5,352 nucleotides of DNA from Rhodospirillales bacterium (GCA_030622775.1 JAUXFS010000174.1:1-5352); one strand, 5' to 3'; counted from the stretch's first letter, positions 1 through 5,352 are shown. Notes: generated by a model from the sequence alone, not told the origin. Program-made: numbers and translations.

Positions 1-409
1 CGGACAAGGCGCCCGAATAGGAAAAGCCGTCGGCGCCGGCCTTGGTCCCGCCGACCACGTCCCACAGATTGGGGCCGACCTTGTTCTTGCCGCCCTGGTC
101 GACGGTATGGCAGGACTTGCACTTCTTGAACACCTTGTTGCCGGCGGCAACATCGGCGGACGCCAGCATGGCGCTCAGGCCTCCGCCGCCGTCACCCGCC
201 GCCTCGGCCGCCTGCTCTTCCCCCGATTGTTGTTCAGCCGAGGCGGCCGAAGCGGCCTCCTCGGCCGGCTCGGCGTCCTCGTGGACGGCGGCGGCCGCCT
301 GGTGCTCGGGAACGCTGACCAGCGCGTTGCCGATGAGGTGACTGCCATAAATCAACCAGGCGCAGATCAACAACGATGCGCCGAATTTTTCCAGATAACT
401 GAATCTCAT
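1..409 (-). CDS. Membrane-anchored class I cytochrome c (CycM-like), N-terminal part
   Basis: Electron-carrier protein of the cytochrome c-552/CycM type, held in the cytoplasmic membrane with its haem domain in the periplasm. The gene reads leftward from an ATG at 407-409 and runs off the left edge after 136 codons. Seen: a short basic N-terminus and one hydrophobic segment at about residues 10-32 (an uncleaved anchor); an Ala/Glu-rich acidic linker at about 37-80; then the start of a cytochrome c fold with the haem attachment motif CKSCH at 97-101 and the following KVGPNLWDVVG segment. The methionine axial ligand would lie in the missing C-terminal part. The start is supported by an AAGGGG ribosome binding site 8 bases upstream. 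Known: proteins of this build pass electrons between the bc1 complex and terminal oxidases in alphaproteobacteria. The exact partner here is inference. It is divergent from kdsB. Confidence 0.9.
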   Translation of the reverse strand, partial: MRFSYLEKFGASLLICAWLIYGSHLIGNALVSVPEHQAAAAVHEDAEPAEEAASAASAEQQSGEEQAAEAAGDGGGGLSAMLASADVAAGNKVFKKCKSCHTVDQGGKNKVGPNLWDVVGGTKAGADGFSYSGALS

Positions 410-417
410 TGCCCGTT

Positions 418-423
418 CCCCTT
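418..423 (-). promoter_or_regulatory. Ribosome binding site of the cytochrome c gene
   Basis: On the minus strand the sequence AAGGGG lies 8 bases before the ATG at 407-409. It fixes the start of the cytochrome c gene and leaves the hydrophobic anchor at the very N-terminus, as expected for this family. Confidence 0.6.
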
Positions 424-437
424 AGAGTCCGGCGGGG

Positions 438-467
438 AATGTAGCCCCAAGCCCATGCCCTGTTCAA
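438..467 (-). promoter_or_regulatory. Possible sigma70-type promoter of the cytochrome c gene
   Basis: On the minus strand TTGAAC (462-467) and TACATT (438-443) stand 18 bases apart. Each matches four of six consensus positions, and they lie upstream of the AAGGGG ribosome binding site. This would give a short leader of about 20 bases. The match is modest, and GC-rich genomes give many such hits, so it is only a candidate. I found no comparable pair for kdsB on the other strand. Confidence 0.3.
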
Positions 468-533
468 TCGTGCGCTCGCATCGGCTCGCCGAATACTGGC
501 GGTGCGGTCGATTTCTGTGCTATGCGGGGCGCC

Positions 534-1280
534 ATGAACACGATCCTCAACCCGATCGTGCTGGTGCCGGCGCGGATGGCGTCGACCCGGCTCCCCGGAA
601 AGCCGCTCGCCGATATCCATGGCGAGCCGATGATCGTTCACGTCTGGCGGCGGGCGGAGGAAGCCGGGATCGGCCCCGTCGTCGTCGCCTGCGCCGAAAC
701 CGAGATCGCCGAAGCGGTAACCACCGCCGGCGGCCATGCGGTGTTGACCCGACCCGACCACCCGTCGGGCTCGGACCGGGTGTTCGAGGCGCTCGGAACC
801 TTCGATCCCGAGGGCCGCTACGACGTGGTGGTCAACCTGCAGGGGGACCTGCCGACCATCGATCCGGAGGTGGTGCGCGCCGTGCTGCGGCCGCTGAGCG
901 AGCCTTCGGTGGACATCGCCACCCTGGTCGCCCCAATCGCCGATGCCGCCGAACGCGACGACCCCAACGTTGTCAAGGCGGTGATCGCGGCGCCGGCGGA
1001 CACCGATGTCGGGCGGGCGATCTATTTCAGCCGGTGCGCCGTTCCGTGGGGCGACGGCCCCCTGTTCCACCATATCGGCATCTACGCCTACCGGCGCGAC
1101 GCCCTCGCCCGGTTCGTGCGGCTGCCGCCGGGGATCGTCGAGCAGCGCGAGCGGCTGGAGCAGCTTCGCGCCCTGGAGAACGGCATGCGCATCGACGCCG
1201 CCCACGTCGACACGGTTCCCTTCGGCGTCGATACCCCCGGCGATCTCGCCCGCGCCCGGGATCTGCTGGCGCCGGCGTAA
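534..1280 (+). CDS. kdsB: 3-deoxy-manno-octulosonate cytidylyltransferase (CMP-Kdo synthetase)
   Basis: Cytoplasmic enzyme that activates Kdo with CTP to give CMP-Kdo and pyrophosphate, the donor for the inner core of lipopolysaccharide. Seen: the N-terminal nucleotide-binding signature VPARMASTRLPGKPL (residues 11-25 from this start), PMIVHVWRRA, TRPDHPSGSDR, the NLQGDLPTIDP motif with a metal-binding Asp at about 105, the IYFSR strand, HHIGIYAYRR, and the C-terminal GVDTPGDL motif with the second metal-binding Asp at about 233. The length of 248 residues equals that of E. coli KdsB. An in-frame ATG lies 12 bases earlier (522) but has no ribosome binding site. The ATG at 534 puts the first beta strand where the family has it and has a weak GGGG upstream, so it is preferred. 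The QGDLP form replaces the QGDEP of enterobacteria. pheA follows 48 bases later with no terminator between, so a two-gene operon is likely. Confidence 0.96.
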   Translation: MNTILNPIVLVPARMASTRLPGKPLADIHGEPMIVHVWRRAEEAGIGPVVVACAETEIAEAVTTAGGHAVLTRPDHPSGSDRVFEALGTFDPEGRYDVVVNLQGDLPTIDPEVVRAVLRPLSEPSVDIATLVAPIADAAERDDPNVVKAVIAAPADTDVGRAIYFSRCAVPWGDGPLFHHIGIYAYRRDALARFVRLPPGIVEQRERLEQLRALENGMRIDAAHVDTVPFGVDTPGDLARARDLLAPA

Positions 1281-1328
1281 CCGGCGGAACGTGAATCAAG
1301 TGATCGAGGCAGTGGAGAAATCCTAGAG

Positions 1329-2228
1329 ATGCAGGCACAGGCCCCCGCTTCAGCCAACGCAGCCTCCGACCCCAACCGAACCATCGCCTTCCAGGGCGAG
1401 CTCGGCGCCTACTCGGACCTCGCCTGCCGCGGCGCCCGCCCGGAGATGGCGACGCTGCCGTGCCGCTCGTTCGAGGACGCCTTCGCCGCGGTCCAGGACG
1501 GCAAGGCGGCACTGGCGATGATCCCGATCGAGAACACGGTCGCCGGCCGGGTCGCCGACATCCACCACCTTTTGCCGCAGTCGCGCCTGCACATCATCGG
1601 CGAGCACTTCCAGCGGGTGAACCATCACCTGCTCGGCGTCGCCGGCGCCAAGATCGGCGACATTACCCACGTGCACAGCCACATCCACGCGCTCAACCAG
1701 TGCCGGGAACTGATCCGAAAGCTCGGCATCCAGCCGGTGGTCCGCGTCGATACCGCCGGCGCCGCCGCCGAGGTCGCGGCCAACGACGACCCGACCCAGG
1801 CGGTGATCGCCTCGGAGCTGGCCGGCGAGGTCTACGGCTTGGTCAGCCTGCGCGCCAACATCGAGGACGCCGAGCACAACACCACCCGGTTCATGATCAT
1901 GGCCCGCGAGGCGATCGTCCCCCACCCGAAATCCGGGCCGACGATGACCAGCTTCGTGTTCCGGGTGCGCAACGTGCCGGCGGCGCTGTTCAAGGCGATG
2001 GGTGGATTCGCCACCAACGGCGTCAACATGACCAAGCTGGAAAGCTACATGGTCGGCGGCCGGTTCAACGCCACCCAGTTCTACGCCGAGGTCGAGGGCC
2101 ATCCCGACCACCGCAACGTCCGCCTGGCGCTGGAGGAACTCGACTTCTTCACCCGCGAGGTCCGCATCCTCGGCGTCTTTCCCCAGCACCCCTACCGGCT
2201 GCAGGCCGGCGGCGGCGAGGAAGAGTGA
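1329..2228 (+). CDS. pheA: Prephenate dehydratase with C-terminal ACT domain
   Basis: Cytoplasmic enzyme that decarboxylates and dehydrates prephenate to phenylpyruvate, the committed step to phenylalanine. Seen: the catalytic domain opens with IAFQGELGAYSDLA (19-32), followed by MIPIENTVAGRV (64-75), HSHIHALNQC (116-125), DTAGAAAEVA (141-150) and the catalytic HNTTRF motif with TRF at 186-188. A regulatory ACT domain follows (about 205-290), with NVPAALFKAMGGFATNGVNM and then ESYM in place of the ESRP found in many dehydratases. At 299 residues it is a normal monofunctional dehydratase; there is no chorismate mutase domain as in E. coli PheA. A GGAG at 1314-1317 lies 11 bases before the ATG, a little far but usable. 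It is probably transcribed with kdsB. The ACT domain implies allosteric control by phenylalanine (family knowledge, not shown here). Confidence 0.96.
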   Translation: MQAQAPASANAASDPNRTIAFQGELGAYSDLACRGARPEMATLPCRSFEDAFAAVQDGKAALAMIPIENTVAGRVADIHHLLPQSRLHIIGEHFQRVNHHLLGVAGAKIGDITHVHSHIHALNQCRELIRKLGIQPVVRVDTAGAAAEVAANDDPTQAVIASELAGEVYGLVSLRANIEDAEHNTTRFMIMAREAIVPHPKSGPTMTSFVFRVRNVPAALFKAMGGFATNGVNMTKLESYMVGGRFNATQFYAEVEGHPDHRNVRLALEELDFFTREVRILGVFPQHPYRLQAGGGEEE

Positions 2229-2251
2229 CCGGCCGGGCCGCTTCGCGCAAT

Positions 2252-3640
2252 TCACCGGCTCGAAATCAAACCGTAGACCTTGGAACACGCGGGATCGGAG
2301 TCGCGGAAGCTGGACGCGAGATCTCGCACCTGAGGGGTCACGGTCGCGCCCGCGTCGAGAAGAATGGCAACGTTGTCGTAGGCTTCCGCGCCGGCCATCT
2401 TGCAGTTGAGCACGTGCTTCGCCAGGACGCTGGCGTTGCCGCTGTTCACCCGATTGACGTCGGCGCCGGCGTCGACCAGCGCCTTGACCAGAACAGGCGA
2501 TTTCACCGTCATCAGCGGCGGCCCGCTCCACTCGTTCGGCGGGACGTTCGGATCGGCGCCGGCGTCGAGCAGCACCGTCACCATCTCCGGCTTGGTCTCC
2601 CACACCGACAGCGCCTGGGCCAGGGCGTTGCAGGCGTTGGGGTCCAGGCCCCCTTCGAGCAGAGCCCGAACCACCGCTTCCGTGGAATGAACGATGGCGC
2701 TGTTGAGCGCCTGCTCGGCGCAGGGCGTATCGGAAGCGTCCGAAGCTCCGGCATCGAGGAGGATCTTCACGATCTCGGGCGAAGCCTTGGGTTGGATCAC
2801 CGATTGGCGCAACACCGACCACTTGCTGCCGCCGACCGTCCGCACGTCGTTGACGTTTACCCGTCCGCCGGCGACCAGCCGCCGGACCTTGCCCGCATCC
2901 CCGTCGATGATCGCTCCGACCAGCTCCCTCTGGTCTGTGTCCTCGCTCCCGGTCGCGGCCCGCCGCCTCGCCGGTGCCTGGGTGGAGCCGAGCCTGTCGA
3001 GCAGCCGTTGGCTCGGCCGGCCGTCGACGGTCAGCCCGGCGGTTTGCTGGAATGCCCGAATCGCCCGCGCCGTCCGCTTGCCGGCGACGCCGTCGGCCGG
3101 ACCGGGATCGTAGCCGAGATTCGACAGCCGGCGCTGGATATCCTTCACCAAAACCGAATCGGGCCCGGCCACCGTCTCCAGCCCCTCGATGGTTCCGGTG
3201 ATTGGCCCGGCGACCGACTCGGACTGCCGAGACCGCGTCTGCCGAGCCGCGGGAGGCCCGGTGAGGGGCGAATTCGCCTGTTGCCGCTTGTCGATCCACG
3301 CCATCGCCAGGTCGCGGGCCTCGGCCACCTGGACCGGCGACATCCCGGCCGCCAACCGGTCCCGCGCCGCCTCCGCCTCGGCGTTACCGGCCGCGGCCGC
3401 CAGTTCGTACCAGCGATGGGCCTCAACAACGTTTCGCTTTACCCCGAGGCCCTTCTGGTAGAGCTCGCCGAGACGAACCTGGGCGCGGGCGTCGCCCCCT
3501 TCCGCCGACGCCCACCACTCGCGAAACGCCGTCGGGTAGTCACCGGCATCGTAGGCGCGAACCCCGGCGTCGAGATCCGCCTTCGCCACCGCCGGCAGCA
3601 GCAGAACCGCCGCCAGAAGAAATGCAAACCTTGCGCTCAT
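2252..3640 (-). CDS. Exported Sel1-repeat / peptidoglycan-binding / ankyrin-repeat protein
   Basis: Predicted periplasmic protein of unknown function, 462 residues. Seen, in order: a signal peptide (1-21) with a hydrophobic core FAFLLAAVLLL and an AKA/D cleavage site; Sel1/TPR-like repeats at about 23-95, including AQVRLGELYQKGLGV and EAHRWYELAAAAGNAEA; a variable linker (about 120-160); a PG_binding_1-type domain at about 163-219 with VKDIQRRLSNLGYDPGPADG and ARAIRAFQQTAGLTVDG; then five or so ankyrin repeats (about 238-445) marked by recurrent KILLDAGA, RALLEGGLDPN, TVLLDAGADPN and KALVDAGADVN. Four cysteines (307, 337, 413, 452), all in the ankyrin part, could form disulfides in the periplasm. 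The ATG at 3640 is chosen because GAGTGG lies 6 bases upstream; an in-frame GTG at 3646 would add two residues. It converges on pheA and diverges from pyrE. A scaffold or adaptor at the cell wall is plausible, but that is inference. Confidence 0.9.
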   Translation of the reverse strand: MSARFAFLLAAVLLLPAVAKADLDAGVRAYDAGDYPTAFREWWASAEGGDARAQVRLGELYQKGLGVKRNVVEAHRWYELAAAAGNAEAEAARDRLAAGMSPVQVAEARDLAMAWIDKRQQANSPLTGPPAARQTRSRQSESVAGPITGTIEGLETVAGPDSVLVKDIQRRLSNLGYDPGPADGVAGKRTARAIRAFQQTAGLTVDGRPSQRLLDRLGSTQAPARRRAATGSEDTDQRELVGAIIDGDAGKVRRLVAGGRVNVNDVRTVGGSKWSVLRQSVIQPKASPEIVKILLDAGASDASDTPCAEQALNSAIVHSTEAVVRALLEGGLDPNACNALAQALSVWETKPEMVTVLLDAGADPNVPPNEWSGPPLMTVKSPVLVKALVDAGADVNRVNSGNASVLAKHVLNCKMAGAEAYDNVAILLDAGATVTPQVRDLASSFRDSDPACSKVYGLISSR

Positions 3641-3704
3641 CGCCACCCACTCGCCGACTCGGGATCTTCAGGACGCAAGTAGCTTGGCGAATAATCAACC
3701 GGTC

Positions 3705-3733
3705 TTGCAACCCTCAAATTTTATTTCTGTAAT
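3705..3733 (+). promoter_or_regulatory. Candidate sigma70-type promoter of pyrE
   Basis: TTGCAA (3705-3710) and TGTAAT (3728-3733) are separated by exactly 17 bases, with four and five of six consensus matches. The spacer is AT-rich, in contrast to the GC-rich surroundings. Transcription would begin near 3740 and give a leader of roughly 158 bases before the pyrE ATG. It is the best promoter match I found in the window. Confidence 0.6.
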
Positions 3734-3771
3734 GGGTGGCGGTCCTGGAGGAAGTGGAAAGCCGCCCGCGG

Positions 3772-3818
3772 CCTCCCGTTCCCGACGAGCGTGGACGATT
3801 GTCCAGGAACGGACGAGG
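3772..3818 (+). other. Hairpin in the pyrE leader
   Basis: Three nested perfect stems can be read directly. TGGAC/GTCCA (3792-3796 with 3801-3805) has a GATT loop. CCGTTCC/GGAACGG (3776-3782 with 3806-3812) has a nine-base bulge on the 5' side only. An outer CCTC/GAGG (3772-3775 with 3815-3818) is separated from the seven-pair stem by two unpaired bases on the 3' side. There is no T-run after it, so it is not a standard intrinsic terminator. It sits between the candidate start point and the ribosome binding site of pyrE. E. coli pyrE is controlled by attenuation in its leader, so a regulatory role is possible here, but that is inference. No known riboswitch is recognised. Confidence 0.5.
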
Positions 3819-3897
3819 GGCTTCGCCGCCGCCGCCGCTGGCGATCACGGCGATTGTGCGGGATCGGCGAGGGCCGTAAACAAGGGGGGGGACCCTG

Positions 3898-4614
3898 ATG
3901 GAGATGACAACGGAGATAGCAATGGCGGATACGGCCGAGACCAACGAGATCCATGGCCCCGATCCGGAGACGGCGCGGATTCTGTTGCGCATCGGCGCGG
4001 TGAACTTCCGCCCCGAGGATCCGTACAAGTTCACGTCCGGCTGGGCGAGCCCGGTCTATATCGACTGCCGGCGGCTGATCTCGTTCGTCCCCGAGCGTCG
4101 CCACGTGATCGCCAAGGCGATCGACATCCTCGACGACGGGATCGGGCTCGACGCCATCGACGCGGTGGCGGGCGGCGAGACCGCCGGCATCCCCTACGCC
4201 GCCTGGCTCGCCGAGGCGATCTCCCGGCCGATGCTCTACGTCCGCAAGAAGCCCAAGGGGTTCGGCCGCGACGCCCAGATCGAGGGCCATCTCACCGAGG
4301 GCTCGCGGGTGCTATTGGTCGAGGACCTGGCTACCGACGGCGCCAGCAAGGTCAATTTCGTCGATGCGCTGAGGACGGCGGGCGCCGAGGTCGGCGACGC
4401 CTTCGTGGTATTCTTCTACGGCATCTTCCCCGGCGCCCTGCCCGCCCTGGAAGAGGCCGGCATCCGCCTGCACTTCCTCGCCACCTGGTGGGACGTGGTC
4501 CGCGAGGCCGAGGCGGGCGGTCATTTCCCGCCCGAGAGCATCGCCGAGGTGCGCAAGTTCCTCGCCGACCCGGTCGCCTGGTCGGCGGCCCACGGCGGCC
4601 GCGACAGATTGTAG
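3898..4614 (+). CDS. pyrE: Orotate phosphoribosyltransferase
   Basis: Cytoplasmic enzyme joining orotate to PRPP to give orotidine 5'-phosphate, the fifth step of de novo pyrimidine synthesis. Seen: YKFTSGWASPVYIDCR (43-58), AGGETAGIPYAAWLAE (91-106), the flexible catalytic loop RKKPKGFGRDAQIEG (116-130) and the PRPP-binding strand VLLVEDLATDGAS (138-150) with the acidic pair E142-D143. Aligned by eye with the enterobacterial loop (RKEAKDHGEG), the conserved His is Phe122. The length of 238 residues exceeds the roughly 213 of E. coli because of N- and C-terminal extensions. The start is ambiguous. The ATG at 3898 follows a G8 tract with 6 bases of spacing, while the in-frame ATG at 3922 has a GGAG at 3912-3915, also 6 bases away, and would give 230 residues. 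The gene stands alone in its transcription unit here. Confidence 0.96.
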   Translation: MEMTTEIAMADTAETNEIHGPDPETARILLRIGAVNFRPEDPYKFTSGWASPVYIDCRRLISFVPERRHVIAKAIDILDDGIGLDAIDAVAGGETAGIPYAAWLAEAISRPMLYVRKKPKGFGRDAQIEGHLTEGSRVLLVEDLATDGASKVNFVDALRTAGAEVGDAFVVFFYGIFPGALPALEEAGIRLHFLATWWDVVREAEAGGHFPPESIAEVRKFLADPVAWSAAHGGRDRL

Positions 4615-4643
4615 AGTGATAGATTCGGACGAGTCCTCAAAGG

Positions 4644-4780
4644 CTCCCTCGCCCCTGCGTCGGGGGAGAGGGTCGGGGTGAGGGGGTGAACCTCGAATGG
4701 AACTGGATCATCGTTCCCTCACCCTCCCACCGCTTTCAGCGGCGGGTCCCTCCCTCTCCCGCTCCCGCGAGAGAGGGGAT
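4644..4780. repeat. Cluster of GC-rich palindromes, dispersed-repeat (REP/MITE-like) candidate
   Basis: It fills most of the gap between pyrE and the convergent pseI. Seen: a hairpin at 4646-4672 (CCCTCGCCCC against GGGGGAGAGGG); a perfect 9-bp inverted repeat GGGTGAGGG/CCCTCACCC at 4676-4684 and 4716-4724; a hairpin at 4726-4746 with stem CCGCT/AGCGG around a TTC loop, extended by CCC/GGG; and a hairpin at 4752-4777 (CCCTCTC/GAGAGGG). The purine-rich left part mirrors the pyrimidine-rich right part, so the whole may fold as one large imperfect palindrome. Similar CCCTC-GGGGAGAGGG repeats are scattered between genes in many proteobacteria (general knowledge). No T-runs follow, so a terminator role for both convergent genes is possible but unproven. 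No open reading frame in 4615-4796 is credible. Confidence 0.65.
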
Positions 4781-4796
4781 TCCGGCCAAGATACGT

Positions 4797-5352
4797 CTAT
4801 GGGTTGGGCGTGACCATGTCCCAGGCCAGCGGCATGCCGCGGCTCAGGTTGCGGGCGGCGCGGCGGCCGAGGATTGACGGCATGTGCTTGGGCGAAAGCC
4901 CGTAGCCGGGGCGGATCGACCGCAGGTTGCCGGCGTCGAACGTCTCGCCGGCGGCGATGTCGGCGACCACGAACAGCGAACGGCGGAACGCCTCGCTGCC
5001 GCGCTCGCTGTTCTTGCGGCGGTAGTCGACCCGGCCGAGCGCCCGCCAGGCGGTCCGACAGTTCTCACACAGCGCCTTCAGTTCGGCCGGCTCCAGCGAA
5101 AAAGCGGCGTCGGGTCCGCCGTCGGCGCGGGCCAGGGTCACGTGCTTCTCGATGACGGCGGCGCCCAAGGCCACCGCCGCGGTCGCCACCGCGGTGCCCA
5201 GAGTGTGATCGGAAAGGCCGGCGACGGTGTCGAAGGTCGCGGCGAGATGGGGGATGGTCCGGAGATCGGCGTCGGCCGGATCGGTGGGGTAGCCGCTGAC
5301 GCAGTGGAGCAGGATCGGCGCGTCGCGGCCACCGGCGCGGGCGGCAGTCACC
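4797..5352 (-). CDS. pseI: Pseudaminic acid synthase (NeuB family), C-terminal part
   Basis: NeuB-family synthase that condenses phosphoenolpyruvate with a 6-deoxy-HexNAc sugar to form a nonulosonic acid in the cytoplasm. The gene reads leftward, ends at a TAG (4797-4799) and is cut by the right edge; about 185 codons are visible, roughly half of a usual 350-residue protein. Seen: the TIM-barrel strand ILLHCVSGYPT (13-23 of the visible part), the metal-binding GLSDHT (45-50) and VIEKHVTL (66-73), whose two His bind the divalent metal in NeuB, then ADGGPDAAFSLEP (76-88), and a C-terminal SAF/antifreeze-like domain (about 122-180) with RRSLFVVADIAAGE and RSIRPGYGLSPKH. The ADGG-AFSLEP and RPGYGL patterns favour PseI over sialic acid or legionaminic acid synthase. 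The GTG codon near 5351 is internal, not a start. Likely neighbours upstream, off the window, are other pse genes; the product usually decorates flagellin or surface polysaccharide. Confidence 0.88.
   Translation of the reverse strand, partial: VTAARAGGRDAPILLHCVSGYPTDPADADLRTIPHLAATFDTVAGLSDHTLGTAVATAAVALGAAVIEKHVTLARADGGPDAAFSLEPAELKALCENCRTAWRALGRVDYRRKNSERGSEAFRRSLFVVADIAAGETFDAGNLRSIRPGYGLSPKHMPSILGRRAARNLSRGMPLAWDMVTPNP

Larger units (their letters stand above)
3641..3897. other. Divergent intergenic region between the repeat protein gene and pyrE
   Basis: No gene is supported here. Reading frames that cross it are extensions of the antisense or shifted frames of pyrE and show no domain or ribosome binding site. 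The left half (about 3680-3735) is AT-rich compared with the rest of the window and holds the pyrE promoter candidate. The right half is GC-rich and rich in inverted repeats: GCCGC/GCGGC at 3761-3772 and the larger hairpin at 3772-3818. It also has a short CGC-triplet run (about 3824-3837) and a run of eight G at 3884-3891. On the minus strand I see no promoter of comparable quality for the repeat-protein gene. Confidence 0.7.

Noticed and set aside
42..341. A 99-codon plus-strand frame at the left end
   Set aside because: It is antisense to the cytochrome c gene, whose CKSCH haem motif and anchor are clear. The Ala/Ser-rich product is the complement of the acidic linker.
522..533. The earlier in-frame ATG of kdsB
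   Set aside because: It has no ribosome binding site upstream, and the four extra residues are not typical of the family. The ATG at 534 gives the usual 248 residues.
500..533. A promoter just before kdsB around CTGTGCTATGC
   Set aside because: It weakly resembles an extended -10 box, but there is no -35 match at a suitable distance, so it is not supported.
234..1205. A 323-codon minus-strand frame antisense to kdsB
   Set aside because: It has no recognisable domain and lies wholly opposite well-supported kdsB motifs and across the divergent intergenic region.
107..1294. A 395-codon plus-strand frame overlapping the cytochrome c gene and kdsB
   Set aside because: Its translation is Arg/Gly/Pro-rich with no domain, and it overlaps kdsB in another frame. 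Long shadow frames of this sort are expected in GC-rich DNA.
1350..3299. A 649-codon minus-strand frame
   Set aside because: It is a shadow of the ankyrin gene in another frame and then antisense to pheA. The composition is biased and no domain is visible.
1460..3682. A 740-codon plus-strand frame covering pheA and the antisense of the repeat protein gene
   Set aside because: It is a shifted frame of pheA followed by the complement of the ankyrin gene. The composition is low-complexity (Arg, Gly, Pro, His) and no motif is seen, whereas the genes in the other frames have clear domains.
3660..3720. A minus-strand promoter for the repeat protein gene sharing the palindromic TTGCAA
   Set aside because: TTGCAA reads the same on both strands, but no acceptable -10 box lies at proper spacing on the minus strand. 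Other pairs have a spacer that is too short or poor matches.
5349..5351. GTG as a start codon for the pseI fragment
   Set aside because: The residues that follow are the middle of the TIM barrel of a NeuB-family enzyme, so the gene must continue past the right edge.

Overview
The window is GC-rich Gram-negative chromosomal DNA. The most likely source is an alphaproteobacterium, perhaps of the Rhodospirillales type. That placement is inferred from three things: the divergent arrangement of a membrane-anchored CycM-like cytochrome c next to kdsB-pheA, the PyrE loop sequence, and the high GC content with strong third-position bias. No phage, plasmid, IS or CRISPR signature is visible. Most of the content is housekeeping or envelope metabolism, plus one less ordinary periplasmic repeat protein.

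Layout. At 1-409 (minus strand, cut by the left edge) lies the N-terminal part of a membrane-anchored class I cytochrome c. A divergent intergenic region (410-533) separates it from kdsB (534-1280, plus), which makes CMP-Kdo for lipopolysaccharide. kdsB is followed after 48 bases by pheA (1329-2228, plus), prephenate dehydratase for phenylalanine. The two are probably co-transcribed. Converging on pheA with a 23-base gap is a minus-strand gene (2252-3640) for an exported protein with Sel1-like repeats, a peptidoglycan-binding domain and ankyrin repeats.

The divergent region 3641-3897 holds a good sigma70-like promoter and a long leader with an elaborate hairpin. It leads into pyrE (3898-4614, plus), orotate phosphoribosyltransferase of the long alphaproteobacterial type. 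The space 4615-4796 is filled by a cluster of GC-rich palindromes that looks like a dispersed REP/MITE-like element between two convergent genes. At 4797-5352 (minus, cut by the right edge) is the C-terminal part of a NeuB-family enzyme that best matches pseudaminic acid synthase (PseI).

How the genes fit together. kdsB and pseI both serve acidic 2-keto sugars of the cell surface (Kdo and pseudaminic acid), and pyrE feeds the pyrimidine pool from which CMP-sugars are made. They lie in separate transcription units, so no common pathway is claimed. I see no convincing new multi-gene system here. The items most worth a second look are the Sel1/peptidoglycan-binding/ankyrin protein, the pyrE leader hairpin with its G8 tract and competing starts, the palindrome cluster at 4644-4780, and the pseudaminic acid locus beginning at the right edge.
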